Shown in pieces: positions 1 through 6,210 of a stretch of 6,261 bases of DNA. This DNA comes from JANQRV01 sp964533785. Its GTDB lineage: Bacteria; Bacteroidota; Bacteroidia; Chitinophagales; Saprospiraceae. How positions within the stretch are numbered: the first letter of the stretch is position 1; each line of letters begins with the position of its first letter. The stretch spans positions 1 to 6,261 of the forward strand of contig CAZHNG010000377.1 in assembly GCA_964533785.1 (NCBI GenBank), in the 5' to 3' direction. The position numbers were made by a program, and so were the translations under genes. The notes under the pieces are model-generated. The model did no database searches, was not told where the DNA came from, and saw only the letters and a list, made by a program, of their open reading frames with translations.

Positions 1-44
1 TTGCCTCGTTCAGCATAAAATTTGGCTCCCTTTCGCTCGTTCAT
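1..44 (-). CDS. Possible 5' end of an unrecognised gene running off the left edge
   Basis: On the minus strand an ATG at 42-44 opens a frame that stays open to the window edge, reading MNERKGAKFYAERG. It would be the next gene after the metalloprotease in the same direction. A purine-rich GGCGGG lies just before the ATG, but Shine-Dalgarno sites mean little in this phylum. The frame is also open upstream to a stop at 111-113. Fourteen codons are too few to identify a family, and the plus-strand word CTCGTTCA occurs at both 5-12 and 36-43, so this may be repeat DNA rather than coding sequence. Confidence 0.2.
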   Translation of the reverse strand, partial: MNERKGAKFYAERG

Positions 45-128
45 GACCCGCCGAAAAAGTCTAATGGGAGTAGTAGTCTTGGGATACAACCTTACTTTAG
101 TCTTTATTGTTTAACCTCTCTTTTAGTT

Positions 129-175
129 AAAAAATTTCGGGTTAAACCGGCAATTCAACCCGTCTAACCCGAAAT
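129..175 (-). terminator. Probable intrinsic terminator of the metalloprotease gene
   Basis: ATTTCGGGTTA at 134-144 and TAACCCGAAAT at 165-175 are perfect 11-bp inverted arms around a 20-nt loop. Read on the minus strand, the hairpin starts 26 nt after the metalloprotease stop and is followed directly by five T (129-133), preceded by AAAT at the foot of the stem. Position, strand and T tract fit a Rho-independent terminator. The loop is longer than usual and the stem foot is A/T-rich, so efficiency is uncertain. Confidence 0.65.
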
Positions 176-196
176 CCTTTTAACCCGCTAACCCGC
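138..196. repeat. Cluster of TAACCCG words downstream of the metalloprotease gene
   Basis: The word (T/C)AACCCG occurs at 156-162, 165-171, 181-187 and 189-195, with one inverted copy CGGGTTA at 138-144. The last two belong to a perfect 8-bp tandem TAACCCGC at 181-196. On the minus strand this gives four GGG tracts separated by 5, 13 and 6 nt. One copy and the inverted copy form the terminator stem, so the repeat and the terminator are the same DNA. Confidence 0.75.
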
Positions 197-201
197 AATT
201 T

Positions 202-2742
202 TTAATCATCCAGATCCAACCCTTCCTCAATGCGCATCATACAATCTTCCAAATGGTATTTATTGATGCCATCGTCCATTCTCCTTGTGCGTTTTTCTAG
301 GTCTTCATACAACTGAGTGAGGGTACCGCGAGCCAGAGAAGTGGCATCCGTCAATTTAGCATCCATGGAGAGGCCTTCCCTGACAGCCGTATAGCTTCGC
401 TGATTGTTAGAAGCCGGTTTAGCCTCCACAATGGTCAACAAGTTTTCCAGGAAGATCTTTTGCAGATTCCTGCGGTAAACCGAAATATCCGCGCCGGAGT
501 TCACTTCCGACCAAATACTCGCCTTGAGATCAACAAACAAGGATTCCAGGCTGTAGGATTCGGGGAAAGCCGAATGCATTTCTATCATACGTACCATCCG
601 TTTGTCACTCAGGATATCATTAAGCGTAGATTGCTGCAACCTTCCGATCATGGCTACTCCCATGTCTGGTCTGATCTTGGCCATAATTTCTTTGTTAAGC
701 AACCAGGTTGGCGTCTGGAAAAGGTGTTGGTTCAGGAAAACGACTGCTTCGCGTTGCATTTCACGGGGAGCAGGTTCGTAGACGAACCCGTCTTGATCGG
801 AAGTTTTGGGTGTTGCAAATTCTCCACCGATCCATTTTGTCACGTGACCAATATACCGGCGGTACTGTGAAAATACGTTATTGTACAGTTCATCGGCCCG
901 ATCAAAATCTTCTGCTTCTTCTTTGGTCCAATCTACGGCATTTGGTAATATCCGTTGTAGGTTTTTAATACCGTATTCTGAGGCCAGCATGGAGTTGTTG
1001 CCCAGGTCTTCACTTTGGGCCCGTGGATCATAGGGGCTACCCTGAGTGATATAGTGCATCCGTGGATTAGGTTCCGCTTTTTCGAGGTACCATTGATTCA
1101 GGATCTTTTTGGCTTCGTATTCATCATCCGCCTCATAAATAGGTTTATAATTCCATTCAATAGCCCATTTATCATATTCTCCTACTCTGGGAAACAGATC
1201 TTCTACACCATCTTCAGGCTGAGCGACATAGTTAAATCGTGCGTAGTCCATAATGGAAGAGGTATGTCCAAATTCATCCAGGTATTCCTTATCTCTCAAT
1301 TTCTCTACCGGCGTAGCGTAGCTCGCTCCGAAATTATGCCGCAACCCGATGGTATGCCCCACTTCGTGCGCCGATACAAAACGGATCAACTGCCCCATTA
1401 AATCAGGATCAAAGTCATTCAACCGGGCTCTGGGGTCCACGGCACTGGTTTGAGTAGTGTACCAGTTTTTTAACAGCCGCATGACGTTGTGGTACCAACC
1501 AATGTGGCTTTCGATGATCTCTCCGGAGCGCGGGTCATGAACATTAGGACCGTAGGCGTTTTGGACATTGGAAGCAAAATAGCGAATGACGGAAAAGCGT
1601 GCATCTTCCAGGCTCATAGTAGTATCATTTTCGGGCCAGTCCCTGGCCAGGATGGCATTCTTCCACCCCGCTTGTTCGAAAGCCACTTGCCAGTCTTCCA
1701 CACCTTGCTTGATGTAAGGACGCCATTGTTCGGGCGTAGCGGGGTCGATGTGAAAAACGATGGTTTTTTTAGGTTCTATTAGTTCTCCATTGCGTTGGCG
1801 TTGGGCATCCGCTTCGTTTTTAGGTTCTAGCCGCCAGCGAACAGTAAAGGTTTCTACTTTTGCTCGTTGGCTGTTATCGTCGTAAACGGTGTAGCGATTC
1901 GCGAAAATACCAACCCTTGGGTCATAGAATCTTCTGCGCATTGGGGTTTTGGGCAATAAAACCATGGAAGTGTTCATTTCGAAGGTGACCACGCCCGCTG
2001 TTAATCCGCCCGACAAATAAGTAGTCCTGCTCGGTTGACTCGATCTTGCCGTAATATTGGGTTGCTTGCTGGTGTAAGTACGAACGGAACGTACCTCCAC
2101 ATTGATTGGATAAGAATGAATGCTTTCCAAATAGGACTTGTCTTTTTCCAACTTGGTTAAATTGTATCGTTGTTTAGTTGTCGGCCGTAGGTCAAAAATT
2201 TGTGGGGGATTTTCAAAGAAATTATCCACCTGGATCAACACCGAAGTGTCCTTACGGGTCGCTTTGATGTCGAATGCAGCCACAATAGGTGCGACATTCG
2301 AATTTTCGACGGCCTGATAGATCGGTTGCAAGGAATCCGTTCCGACATTGATATAATTGACCACCCGGATAAAAACCTTCTTTTTGGGCCCTTTTTCAAA
2401 CCGTACAACCTGCCGATTCGCCTGTTCACCTCCGTATCCTGCGCCCGTCGGCGTCTTGGACATACGCGTTACGGTCATGATATCCCGGCCAAAAATAGAA
2501 TCGGGAATCTCAAAATAATACTTTTCATCCACCAGGTGTACGTTTACCATCCCCATCATAGAATGCGCTTCATCGGTGATGATATCCTGGAAAGTTTTCG
2601 TTTTATCTTTGGTTTTGGTGGTGTCTTTGGTCATTTCGGCTTTTTCATCGCCTTCCTGGCCAAAAGTGAGGTGAGGGATCAAACTGATAGAAGTAACAAT
2701 TAGTAATAAAGACAACCAATTGGTTCGTATAGACTTGCCCAT
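202..2742 (-). CDS. Exported zinc-dependent metalloprotease, DUF5117/DUF4953 (metzincin-type) family
   Basis: The 846-residue product starts with a basic and then hydrophobic stretch (about residues 1-28, ending LTFG before QEG) that looks like a Sec signal peptide; no lipobox cysteine is visible, so it is probably periplasmic or secreted rather than a lipoprotein. A Lys/Thr-rich linker follows (about 38-50). The zinc site is clear: HEVGHTIGLRH at 459-469 fits HExxHxxGxxH, with H459, H463 and H469 as likely ligands and E460 as the catalytic base. SSIMDY at 495-500 is a good Met-turn. From family knowledge, the N-terminal half corresponds to DUF5118/DUF5117 and the part around and after the zinc site to DUF4953; these proteins are common in Bacteroidota and their substrates are mostly unknown. 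I see no C-terminal type IX secretion domain. The start is chosen because the signal peptide begins there and a candidate promoter lies just upstream. The gene appears complete and monocistronic. Enzyme class is secure; substrate is unknown. Confidence 0.93.
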   Translation of the reverse strand: MGKSIRTNWLSLLLIVTSISLIPHLTFGQEGDEKAEMTKDTTKTKDKTKTFQDIITDEAHSMMGMVNVHLVDEKYYFEIPDSIFGRDIMTVTRMSKTPTGAGYGGEQANRQVVRFEKGPKKKVFIRVVNYINVGTDSLQPIYQAVENSNVAPIVAAFDIKATRKDTSVLIQVDNFFENPPQIFDLRPTTKQRYNLTKLEKDKSYLESIHSYPINVEVRSVRTYTSKQPNITARSSQPSRTTYLSGGLTAGVVTFEMNTSMVLLPKTPMRRRFYDPRVGIFANRYTVYDDNSQRAKVETFTVRWRLEPKNEADAQRQRNGELIEPKKTIVFHIDPATPEQWRPYIKQGVEDWQVAFEQAGWKNAILARDWPENDTTMSLEDARFSVIRYFASNVQNAYGPNVHDPRSGEIIESHIGWYHNVMRLLKNWYTTQTSAVDPRARLNDFDPDLMGQLIRFVSAHEVGHTIGLRHNFGASYATPVEKLRDKEYLDEFGHTSSIMDYARFNYVAQPEDGVEDLFPRVGEYDKWAIEWNYKPIYEADDEYEAKKILNQWYLEKAEPNPRMHYITQGSPYDPRAQSEDLGNNSMLASEYGIKNLQRILPNAVDWTKEEAEDFDRADELYNNVFSQYRRYIGHVTKWIGGEFATPKTSDQDGFVYEPAPREMQREAVVFLNQHLFQTPTWLLNKEIMAKIRPDMGVAMIGRLQQSTLNDILSDKRMVRMIEMHSAFPESYSLESLFVDLKASIWSEVNSGADISVYRRNLQKIFLENLLTIVEAKPASNNQRSYTAVREGLSMDAKLTDATSLARGTLTQLYEDLEKRTRRMDDGINKYHLEDCMMRIEEGLDLDD

Positions 2743-2775
2743 AGCGAGTGTTTTTTATTGAAGGTTTTAAAAAGC

Positions 2776-2807
2776 TAAAAATATGCAATCGGAGTTGGTT
2801 TAGCAAA
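2776..2807 (-). promoter_or_regulatory. Candidate Bacteroidota-type promoter of the metalloprotease gene
   Basis: On the minus strand TTTG (2804-2807) is followed after 20 nt by TATTTTTA (2776-2783). The Bacteroidota primary sigma factor prefers TTTG near -33 and TAnnTTTG near -7, so the second element matches all but the last fixed base. Transcription would begin near 2769, leaving a leader of about 25 nt before the ATG at 2742. The leader is A-rich without a Shine-Dalgarno sequence. This is a pattern match only. Confidence 0.45.
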
Positions 2808-2856
2808 TGGTAAAACTATTAGCACTTAAGTATGACAGTAGAATCCAGATCCCGAT

Positions 2857-2925
2857 GAGGCTGTCTCATAAGTCTATTTTTTACCACATAGTCACATAAG
2901 AGTTTTCACAGTAGTACACATAAGG
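2857..2925. repeat. Insertion-sequence-end-like motif plus CACATAAG words, possible dispersed repeat remnant
   Basis: GAGGCTGTCTCATAAGT at 2857-2873 resembles terminal inverted repeats of insertion sequences seen in Bacteroidota (GAGGCTGTCTCAAAAGT type, from memory). It is followed by ACCACATA at 2883-2890 and CACATAAG at 2893-2900 and 2917-2924, the last two 24 bp apart. Sequence of this ACCACATAG..CACATAAG style recurs between genes in several environmental bacteria. No transposase and no matching inverted end are in the window, so at most this is a solo end or remnant. Confidence 0.4.
2870..2883. repeat. 14-bp direct repeat, left copy
   Basis: AAGTCTATTTTTTA occurs here and again, identical, at 3123-3136. 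The copies bracket 239 bp of the gap. The left copy overlaps the insertion-sequence-end-like motif. The T run makes part of the match cheap, but all 14 bases agree. Confidence 0.6.
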
Positions 2926-3122
2926 GGTTGACGGTCAATATTCTTGATATGTTCTTTCAGCCTGAGGCAGACCCTACGTGGTGTGGTATAAAAACTACTC
3001 AATATACTTGTGATACAGCCACATCGGGAGACACCAGATTACAAGAGGTTGGAAATGAGGGGTTTAGGTGTAAATTTAACAGAAAATAATTCTGCTCGAT
3101 TACTTATTTATCTTCATTAGAC

Positions 3123-3136
3123 AAGTCTATTTTTTA
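3123..3136. repeat. 14-bp direct repeat, right copy, overlapping the end of the glycosyltransferase gene
   Basis: Identical to 2870-2883. Its right part encodes the last residues (TKK) and the TAG stop of the glycosyltransferase on the minus strand, so the native copy is likely this one. Confidence 0.6.
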
Positions 3137-4704
3137 GTTGACAATACTTTTACCACATCGAAAGTTAATTTTCCGTGTCTGACCTTTATTTCATCTACTT
3201 TCTCTCCAATTAGCCCCGCAGGAGTTGACGGAACAATGAGCAAATCGTTAACTTCCGGATCTTTGTTTTCAGGAATGATGGCCCCGCGTGCATTGGTCAG
3301 GTAGAAAGAATTGGTGGTTTGCATCAAGCTGTCTTCGTATACAAAAAGAGGCTGATCTTGATATTTTATTCCTACTTCTTTAGAAGTTGTACGGCATAGG
3401 TCGCCAAAATCGTTGGCATTGCGATCGGGGAGTACGAACCAATCGAAGCCAATCCGGAAGACGACTAAGAAGAGTACCAGTAAGGCCATCCGCAGGTCCG
3501 GTCTTTTGAAATAGAACCAAGCTATGAATATTAGAGGAACCGCTACTGCAAAAGTTTTTACCTCTAAATAGGCTGTATCTTGTGTGCGCGTTAGGAACAA
3601 GGGTAAAAAACCGGCAACGGCAATAAGGGTAATAACAACCCCGAACAGTATCTGCAAAAAGCGAAATTGCCAGGTTTTATTTTCCGCATGGAAGCGGTGT
3701 AAATAAACAAAGACGATAAACAACAAAGGAACCAGCATCAGTAAGTACCTGGGATAAACTTCCGGTGAAGTCCAGTAAATGATAATGTTAGCCAGAAAGG
3801 TAAGCAGACAAAAGACCATAAACTTATCTTGTAAAAGCAAATGCCTAATCTTCCTGTGAAAAAAATATATGACTAGAACAGACCAGGGAAGGAAATGGTA
3901 AATCATTTCAAATGGAAAACTGATAATATGCAAAACCGTCCTTGCCAGCCCGTAATTCACTACCGTCCGCTTGGAAGACTCCGTGAATAAGGTTTTCGAC
4001 ACTACTCCTAAGTCATTATATTGGTGATAAAGCAAATAATAACTCCCCACTACGAACACAAAAAGCAGGCCACCAATAATATGTTGCCAGGAGAATAACT
4101 TCCAGAATTGCCGGCGGTAAGAAAAATACGCCAATAGTGTAAACCCTTGAAAAACAATGGCCGGCAAGCCTTTGAATAAAAAGCCGATCGCAGTCAGTAA
4201 ATAAGTGACGAGGAATAGTTGTAAGTATTTTTGCTTTTCGAAGAGATGATAAGTGGCCATAAAAAGCACGAACATACACCAGGAAAAAGTAATATCAATG
4301 AGGGCCAGCAACGAATCATAGAACCAAACTCTTCCGCAGGTGATAAATAAAAAAGTGGCAAGAATGGCTTCTTCTTTACCCATGTGTTTGCGTACGTAGT
4401 AATAGATGGTTCCCCCGTAGGCTAACAATGCTACAACCGTTGGTAAACGGGCAATGAATTCGTCAATTCGCCCGCTCAGGTTAAAAAAGATCAATAGTAC
4501 CCAATTGAACAACGGTGGCTTATTGTAGTAATATTCACCGTGTAAGGTGGGAGTGATGTAGTTGCCGGATAATTTCATTTCCAGGGCCACCAGGCTGCGG
4601 ATAGCTTCATCATCGATGAAAGTCAGTAATCCAAGGTTGATGAGGAGGGCGGGAAGCAATAACAGCGCAGCACACGCGTAGATCAATTGGGCAGATTTCT
4701 TCAT
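3127..4704 (-). CDS. ArnT/PMT-like polyprenyl-phosphate-dependent glycosyltransferase, integral membrane
   Basis: The 525-residue product has many hydrophobic segments over residues 5-420 and a hydrophilic C-terminal tail (about 425-525), the layout of GT-C glycosyltransferases of the GT39/GT83 (PMT/ArnT) type. Visible family features are an acidic cluster in the first loop (D31, D32, E33), YYYNKPPL at 58-65 matching the usual Y..KPPL, a second acidic pair around D130 and D137, FKGLP at 177-181, and PEVYPRYLLMLVP at 314-326, resembling the conserved Tyr/Arg/Pro region near the later membrane segments. Such enzymes move a sugar from a polyprenyl-phosphate donor to lipid A, protein or another envelope acceptor; neither donor nor acceptor can be told here. 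It begins 29 bp after the argH stop on the same strand, so cotranscription is likely although the functions look unrelated. No Shine-Dalgarno sequence precedes the ATG, which is normal in Bacteroidota. No convincing terminator follows the stop. Family confident, specific function open. Confidence 0.88.
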   Translation of the reverse strand: MKKSAQLIYACAALLLLPALLINLGLLTFIDDEAIRSLVALEMKLSGNYITPTLHGEYYYNKPPLFNWVLLIFFNLSGRIDEFIARLPTVVALLAYGGTIYYYVRKHMGKEEAILATFLFITCGRVWFYDSLLALIDITFSWCMFVLFMATYHLFEKQKYLQLFLVTYLLTAIGFLFKGLPAIVFQGFTLLAYFSYRRQFWKLFSWQHIIGGLLFVFVVGSYYLLYHQYNDLGVVSKTLFTESSKRTVVNYGLARTVLHIISFPFEMIYHFLPWSVLVIYFFHRKIRHLLLQDKFMVFCLLTFLANIIIYWTSPEVYPRYLLMLVPLLFIVFVYLHRFHAENKTWQFRFLQILFGVVITLIAVAGFLPLFLTRTQDTAYLEVKTFAVAVPLIFIAWFYFKRPDLRMALLVLFLVVFRIGFDWFVLPDRNANDFGDLCRTTSKEVGIKYQDQPLFVYEDSLMQTTNSFYLTNARGAIIPENKDPEVNDLLIVPSTPAGLIGEKVDEIKVRHGKLTFDVVKVLSTKK

Positions 4705-4733
4705 GGAGCCAAAAATAATAAGATCTGGAACTT

Positions 4734-6077
4734 TTAGCTTACCAAAGTTTTTAATGCTTGGTGAACCGCGGTAAATTCGAATCCTTTCAATAGGCGATCC
4801 ATTTTTTCCCTAATCTCCTCATTGCATAAATTACCTAAGCTCCCGGCATGGGTATGTTTGACGCTGGTATCCGGTTTAAACGTCCCATTGGCAATAGCCT
4901 TACCCACCTCTTGGTAAGCCGTTCGGAAAGGCACCCCTGCCAACACCAACCGATTGACTTCTTCCACACTATACAGGTATAGGTACTTTTCATCCTCTAG
5001 TATATCCGTTCTTACGATGATCTTCTGTAAGGCAAAGTCCGCCATTTCAAGGCAAGATTTCAGGTTTTCAATAGCAGGAAATATGGTTTCTTTAATAAGT
5101 TGAAGATCACGGTGATAACCAGAGGTTAGGTTAGCCGTTAAAACCGTTATTTCGTTGGGCAAAGCTTGTAACTGATTGCATCTGCCGCGAATGATCTCGA
5201 ATACATCGGGATTCTTTTTGTGGGGCATGATGCTGGATCCCGTCGTCAAGGCATCCGGAAAGGCAATAAAACCGAAGTTCTGGTTCATATACAAACAAAC
5301 ATCAGAAGCCAGCTTGCCTAAAGTCGACGCAATACCGGCCATTGCATAACTTAGGAAACGCTCTGTTTTTCCCCTGCCCATCTGAGCGTAAACGACGTTA
5401 TAATTCAAATCATCAAAGCCTAACAGCTCAGTAGTCATTTTTCTATCCAAGGGGAATGAGCTACCAAAACCAGCACCTGAGCCCAAGGGATTTTGGTTAT
5501 TGATCTTATGAACGGCTTGCAATAAGGTAAGATCGTCTACCAGGCTTTCCGCGTAAGCACCGAACCACAAACCGAAAGAGGAGACCATCGCAATTTGGGT
5601 ATGGGTATAGCCAGGCATAAGCACCTCCTTATACTTCTCACTTAGATCGAGCAGGGTGTTAAATAGTGCTTTTACCAACTCCGTCATTTCCTCTATTTCG
5701 GCGCGGAAAAAAAGCCTCAAATCCACCAACACCTGGTCATTGCGTGAACGGCCGCTGTGAATCTTTTTACCGACATCTCCCAACTTTTTTGTCAACAGGT
5801 ATTCAATCTGAGAATGGACATCCTCGATACCTTCTTCAATAACAAACTCGCCACGTTCAATAATCTGGTAGATAGTCTTTAATTCTTTTTCTAGTACTTC
5901 TAATTCTTCTGCTGTCAAAAGGCCAATATGCTGCAACATTTTTATATGGGCCAATGACCCTATTACATCGTACTTGGCCAGCCACGAATCAAGTTCTCTA
6001 TCTTTACCGACGGTAAAGGATTCTATAGCCTTTGCGGCGGCATCTTCCTTATTTGCCCCTTTTTGCCAAAGTTTCAT
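4734..6077 (-). CDS. argH: Argininosuccinate lyase
   Basis: This enzyme splits argininosuccinate into arginine and fumarate, the last step of arginine biosynthesis; it is a cytosolic homotetramer of the fumarase/aspartase superfamily. Family motifs appear in order: EDVHSQIE at 85-92, HSGRSRNDQV at 107-116, PGYTHTQIA at 155-163 (T158 and H159 of the TH pair), NPLGSGAG at 196-203, and the superfamily signature GSSIMPHKKNPD at 280-291, which holds the mobile-loop serine (S281 or S282) and lysine K287. The product is 447 residues, slightly shorter than the roughly 460 usual for the family, with no break. Differences from the textbook sequence (His for Gln in MPQKKNP, Ser for Thr in HTGRSRN, GYHRDLQ for YNRDLQ) look like lineage variants. 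The ATG lies behind an A-rich leader without Shine-Dalgarno, as is usual in Bacteroidota. The rest of the arginine pathway is not in the window; the repeat-filled upstream gap suggests a separate transcription unit from whatever lies beyond. Confidence 0.97.
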   Translation of the reverse strand: MKLWQKGANKEDAAAKAIESFTVGKDRELDSWLAKYDVIGSLAHIKMLQHIGLLTAEELEVLEKELKTIYQIIERGEFVIEEGIEDVHSQIEYLLTKKLGDVGKKIHSGRSRNDQVLVDLRLFFRAEIEEMTELVKALFNTLLDLSEKYKEVLMPGYTHTQIAMVSSFGLWFGAYAESLVDDLTLLQAVHKINNQNPLGSGAGFGSSFPLDRKMTTELLGFDDLNYNVVYAQMGRGKTERFLSYAMAGIASTLGKLASDVCLYMNQNFGFIAFPDALTTGSSIMPHKKNPDVFEIIRGRCNQLQALPNEITVLTANLTSGYHRDLQLIKETIFPAIENLKSCLEMADFALQKIIVRTDILEDEKYLYLYSVEEVNRLVLAGVPFRTAYQEVGKAIANGTFKPDTSVKHTHAGSLGNLCNEEIREKMDRLLKGFEFTAVHQALKTLVS

Positions 6078-6100
6078 ATTGTTTTTTTTATAGTTTTTTG

Positions 6101-6151
6101 CTATCTAGACTTTTGACGCTAGACTCTAGAAGTTAGACTAAAAATTCTAAC
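6101..6151. repeat. Degenerate heptamer words in the argH leader
   Basis: Within 75 bp upstream of argH the plus strand shows TCTAGAC (6104-6110), GCTAGAC (6118-6124), TCTAGA (6125-6130), GTTAGAC (6132-6138) and TTCTAAC (6145-6151). GACGCTAGAC at 6115-6124 is an exact 10-nt reverse complement of GTCTAGCGTC in the tandem array at the right edge. These look like decayed copies of the same word in the opposite orientation and would be transcribed if argH starts upstream of them. Confidence 0.6.
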
Positions 6152-6191
6152 TAATTGACAATCAACGGAAATTTTATTTATTCTGAAAAAT

Positions 6192-6210
6192 TGATATCCA
6201 TTGAATATCA
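6192..6210. repeat. Short inverted repeat TGATAT-N7-ATATCA between the heptamer array and argH
   Basis: Six-bp arms at 6192-6197 and 6205-6210 around a 7-nt spacer directly abut the tandem array. The half TTGAATATCA faintly recalls an arginine-repressor half-site, but the match is too weak to call an operator. I found no convincing TTTG/TAnnTTTG promoter for argH nearby. Confidence 0.3.

Larger units (their letters stand above)
45..201. other. Intergenic region downstream of the metalloprotease gene
   Basis: Between the protease stop and the left-edge frame lie the TAACCCG cluster and terminator (129-196). The part from 45 to 128 shows only a short AGTAGTAGT run at 69-77. A plus-strand frame is open from position 3 to about 163, but it lacks a supported start, crosses the terminator and shows no recognisable protein, so I do not call it. 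Confidence 0.5.
2743..3126. other. 384-bp non-coding gap between the glycosyltransferase and metalloprotease genes
   Basis: The left 65 bp hold the protease leader and candidate promoter. From 2857 to 2925 there is an insertion-sequence-end-like motif and spaced CACATAAG words. The rest (2926-3126) holds a plus-strand 46-codon frame (2949-3089) that I do not support as a gene, and a weak 5-bp hairpin CAGAA-AATAA-TTCTG at 3080-3094 without a T tract, so no good terminator for the glycosyltransferase gene. TAGAC-AA-GTCTA at 3118-3129 is a short palindrome covering the glycosyltransferase stop codon. Confidence 0.6.

Noticed and set aside
460..2703. Five plus-strand open frames of 86-167 codons, and a minus-strand frame at 2235-2429, inside the metalloprotease gene
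   Set aside because: They lie antisense to or out of frame with a gene that has a signal peptide and an intact zinc site; none shows a family motif.
2949..3089. Plus-strand 46-codon frame with three cysteines in the 384-bp gap
   Set aside because: No recognisable family, no promoter or ribosome site, and it would be the only plus-strand gene in the window. A homologue in a relative would change this.
3080..3094. CAGAA-AATAA-TTCTG hairpin as terminator of the glycosyltransferase gene
   Set aside because: Stem is only 5 bp, A/T-rich, and has no T tract after it on the minus strand.
4016..4279. Minus-strand 87-codon frame inside the glycosyltransferase gene
   Set aside because: Out-of-frame shadow of a well-supported membrane protein; no independent start signal or motif.
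4708..4718. TATTTTTG (TAnnTTTG match) just before the glycosyltransferase start on the minus strand
   Set aside because: The nearest TTTG is 25 nt upstream, too far, and the transcript would start at about the ATG. Readthrough from argH is the simpler explanation.
6155..6184. TTGACA-N18-TATTCT on the plus strand, like a classical sigma-70 promoter
   Set aside because: It points away from argH into the tandem array with no gene in view, and the primary sigma factor of Bacteroidota uses a different consensus.
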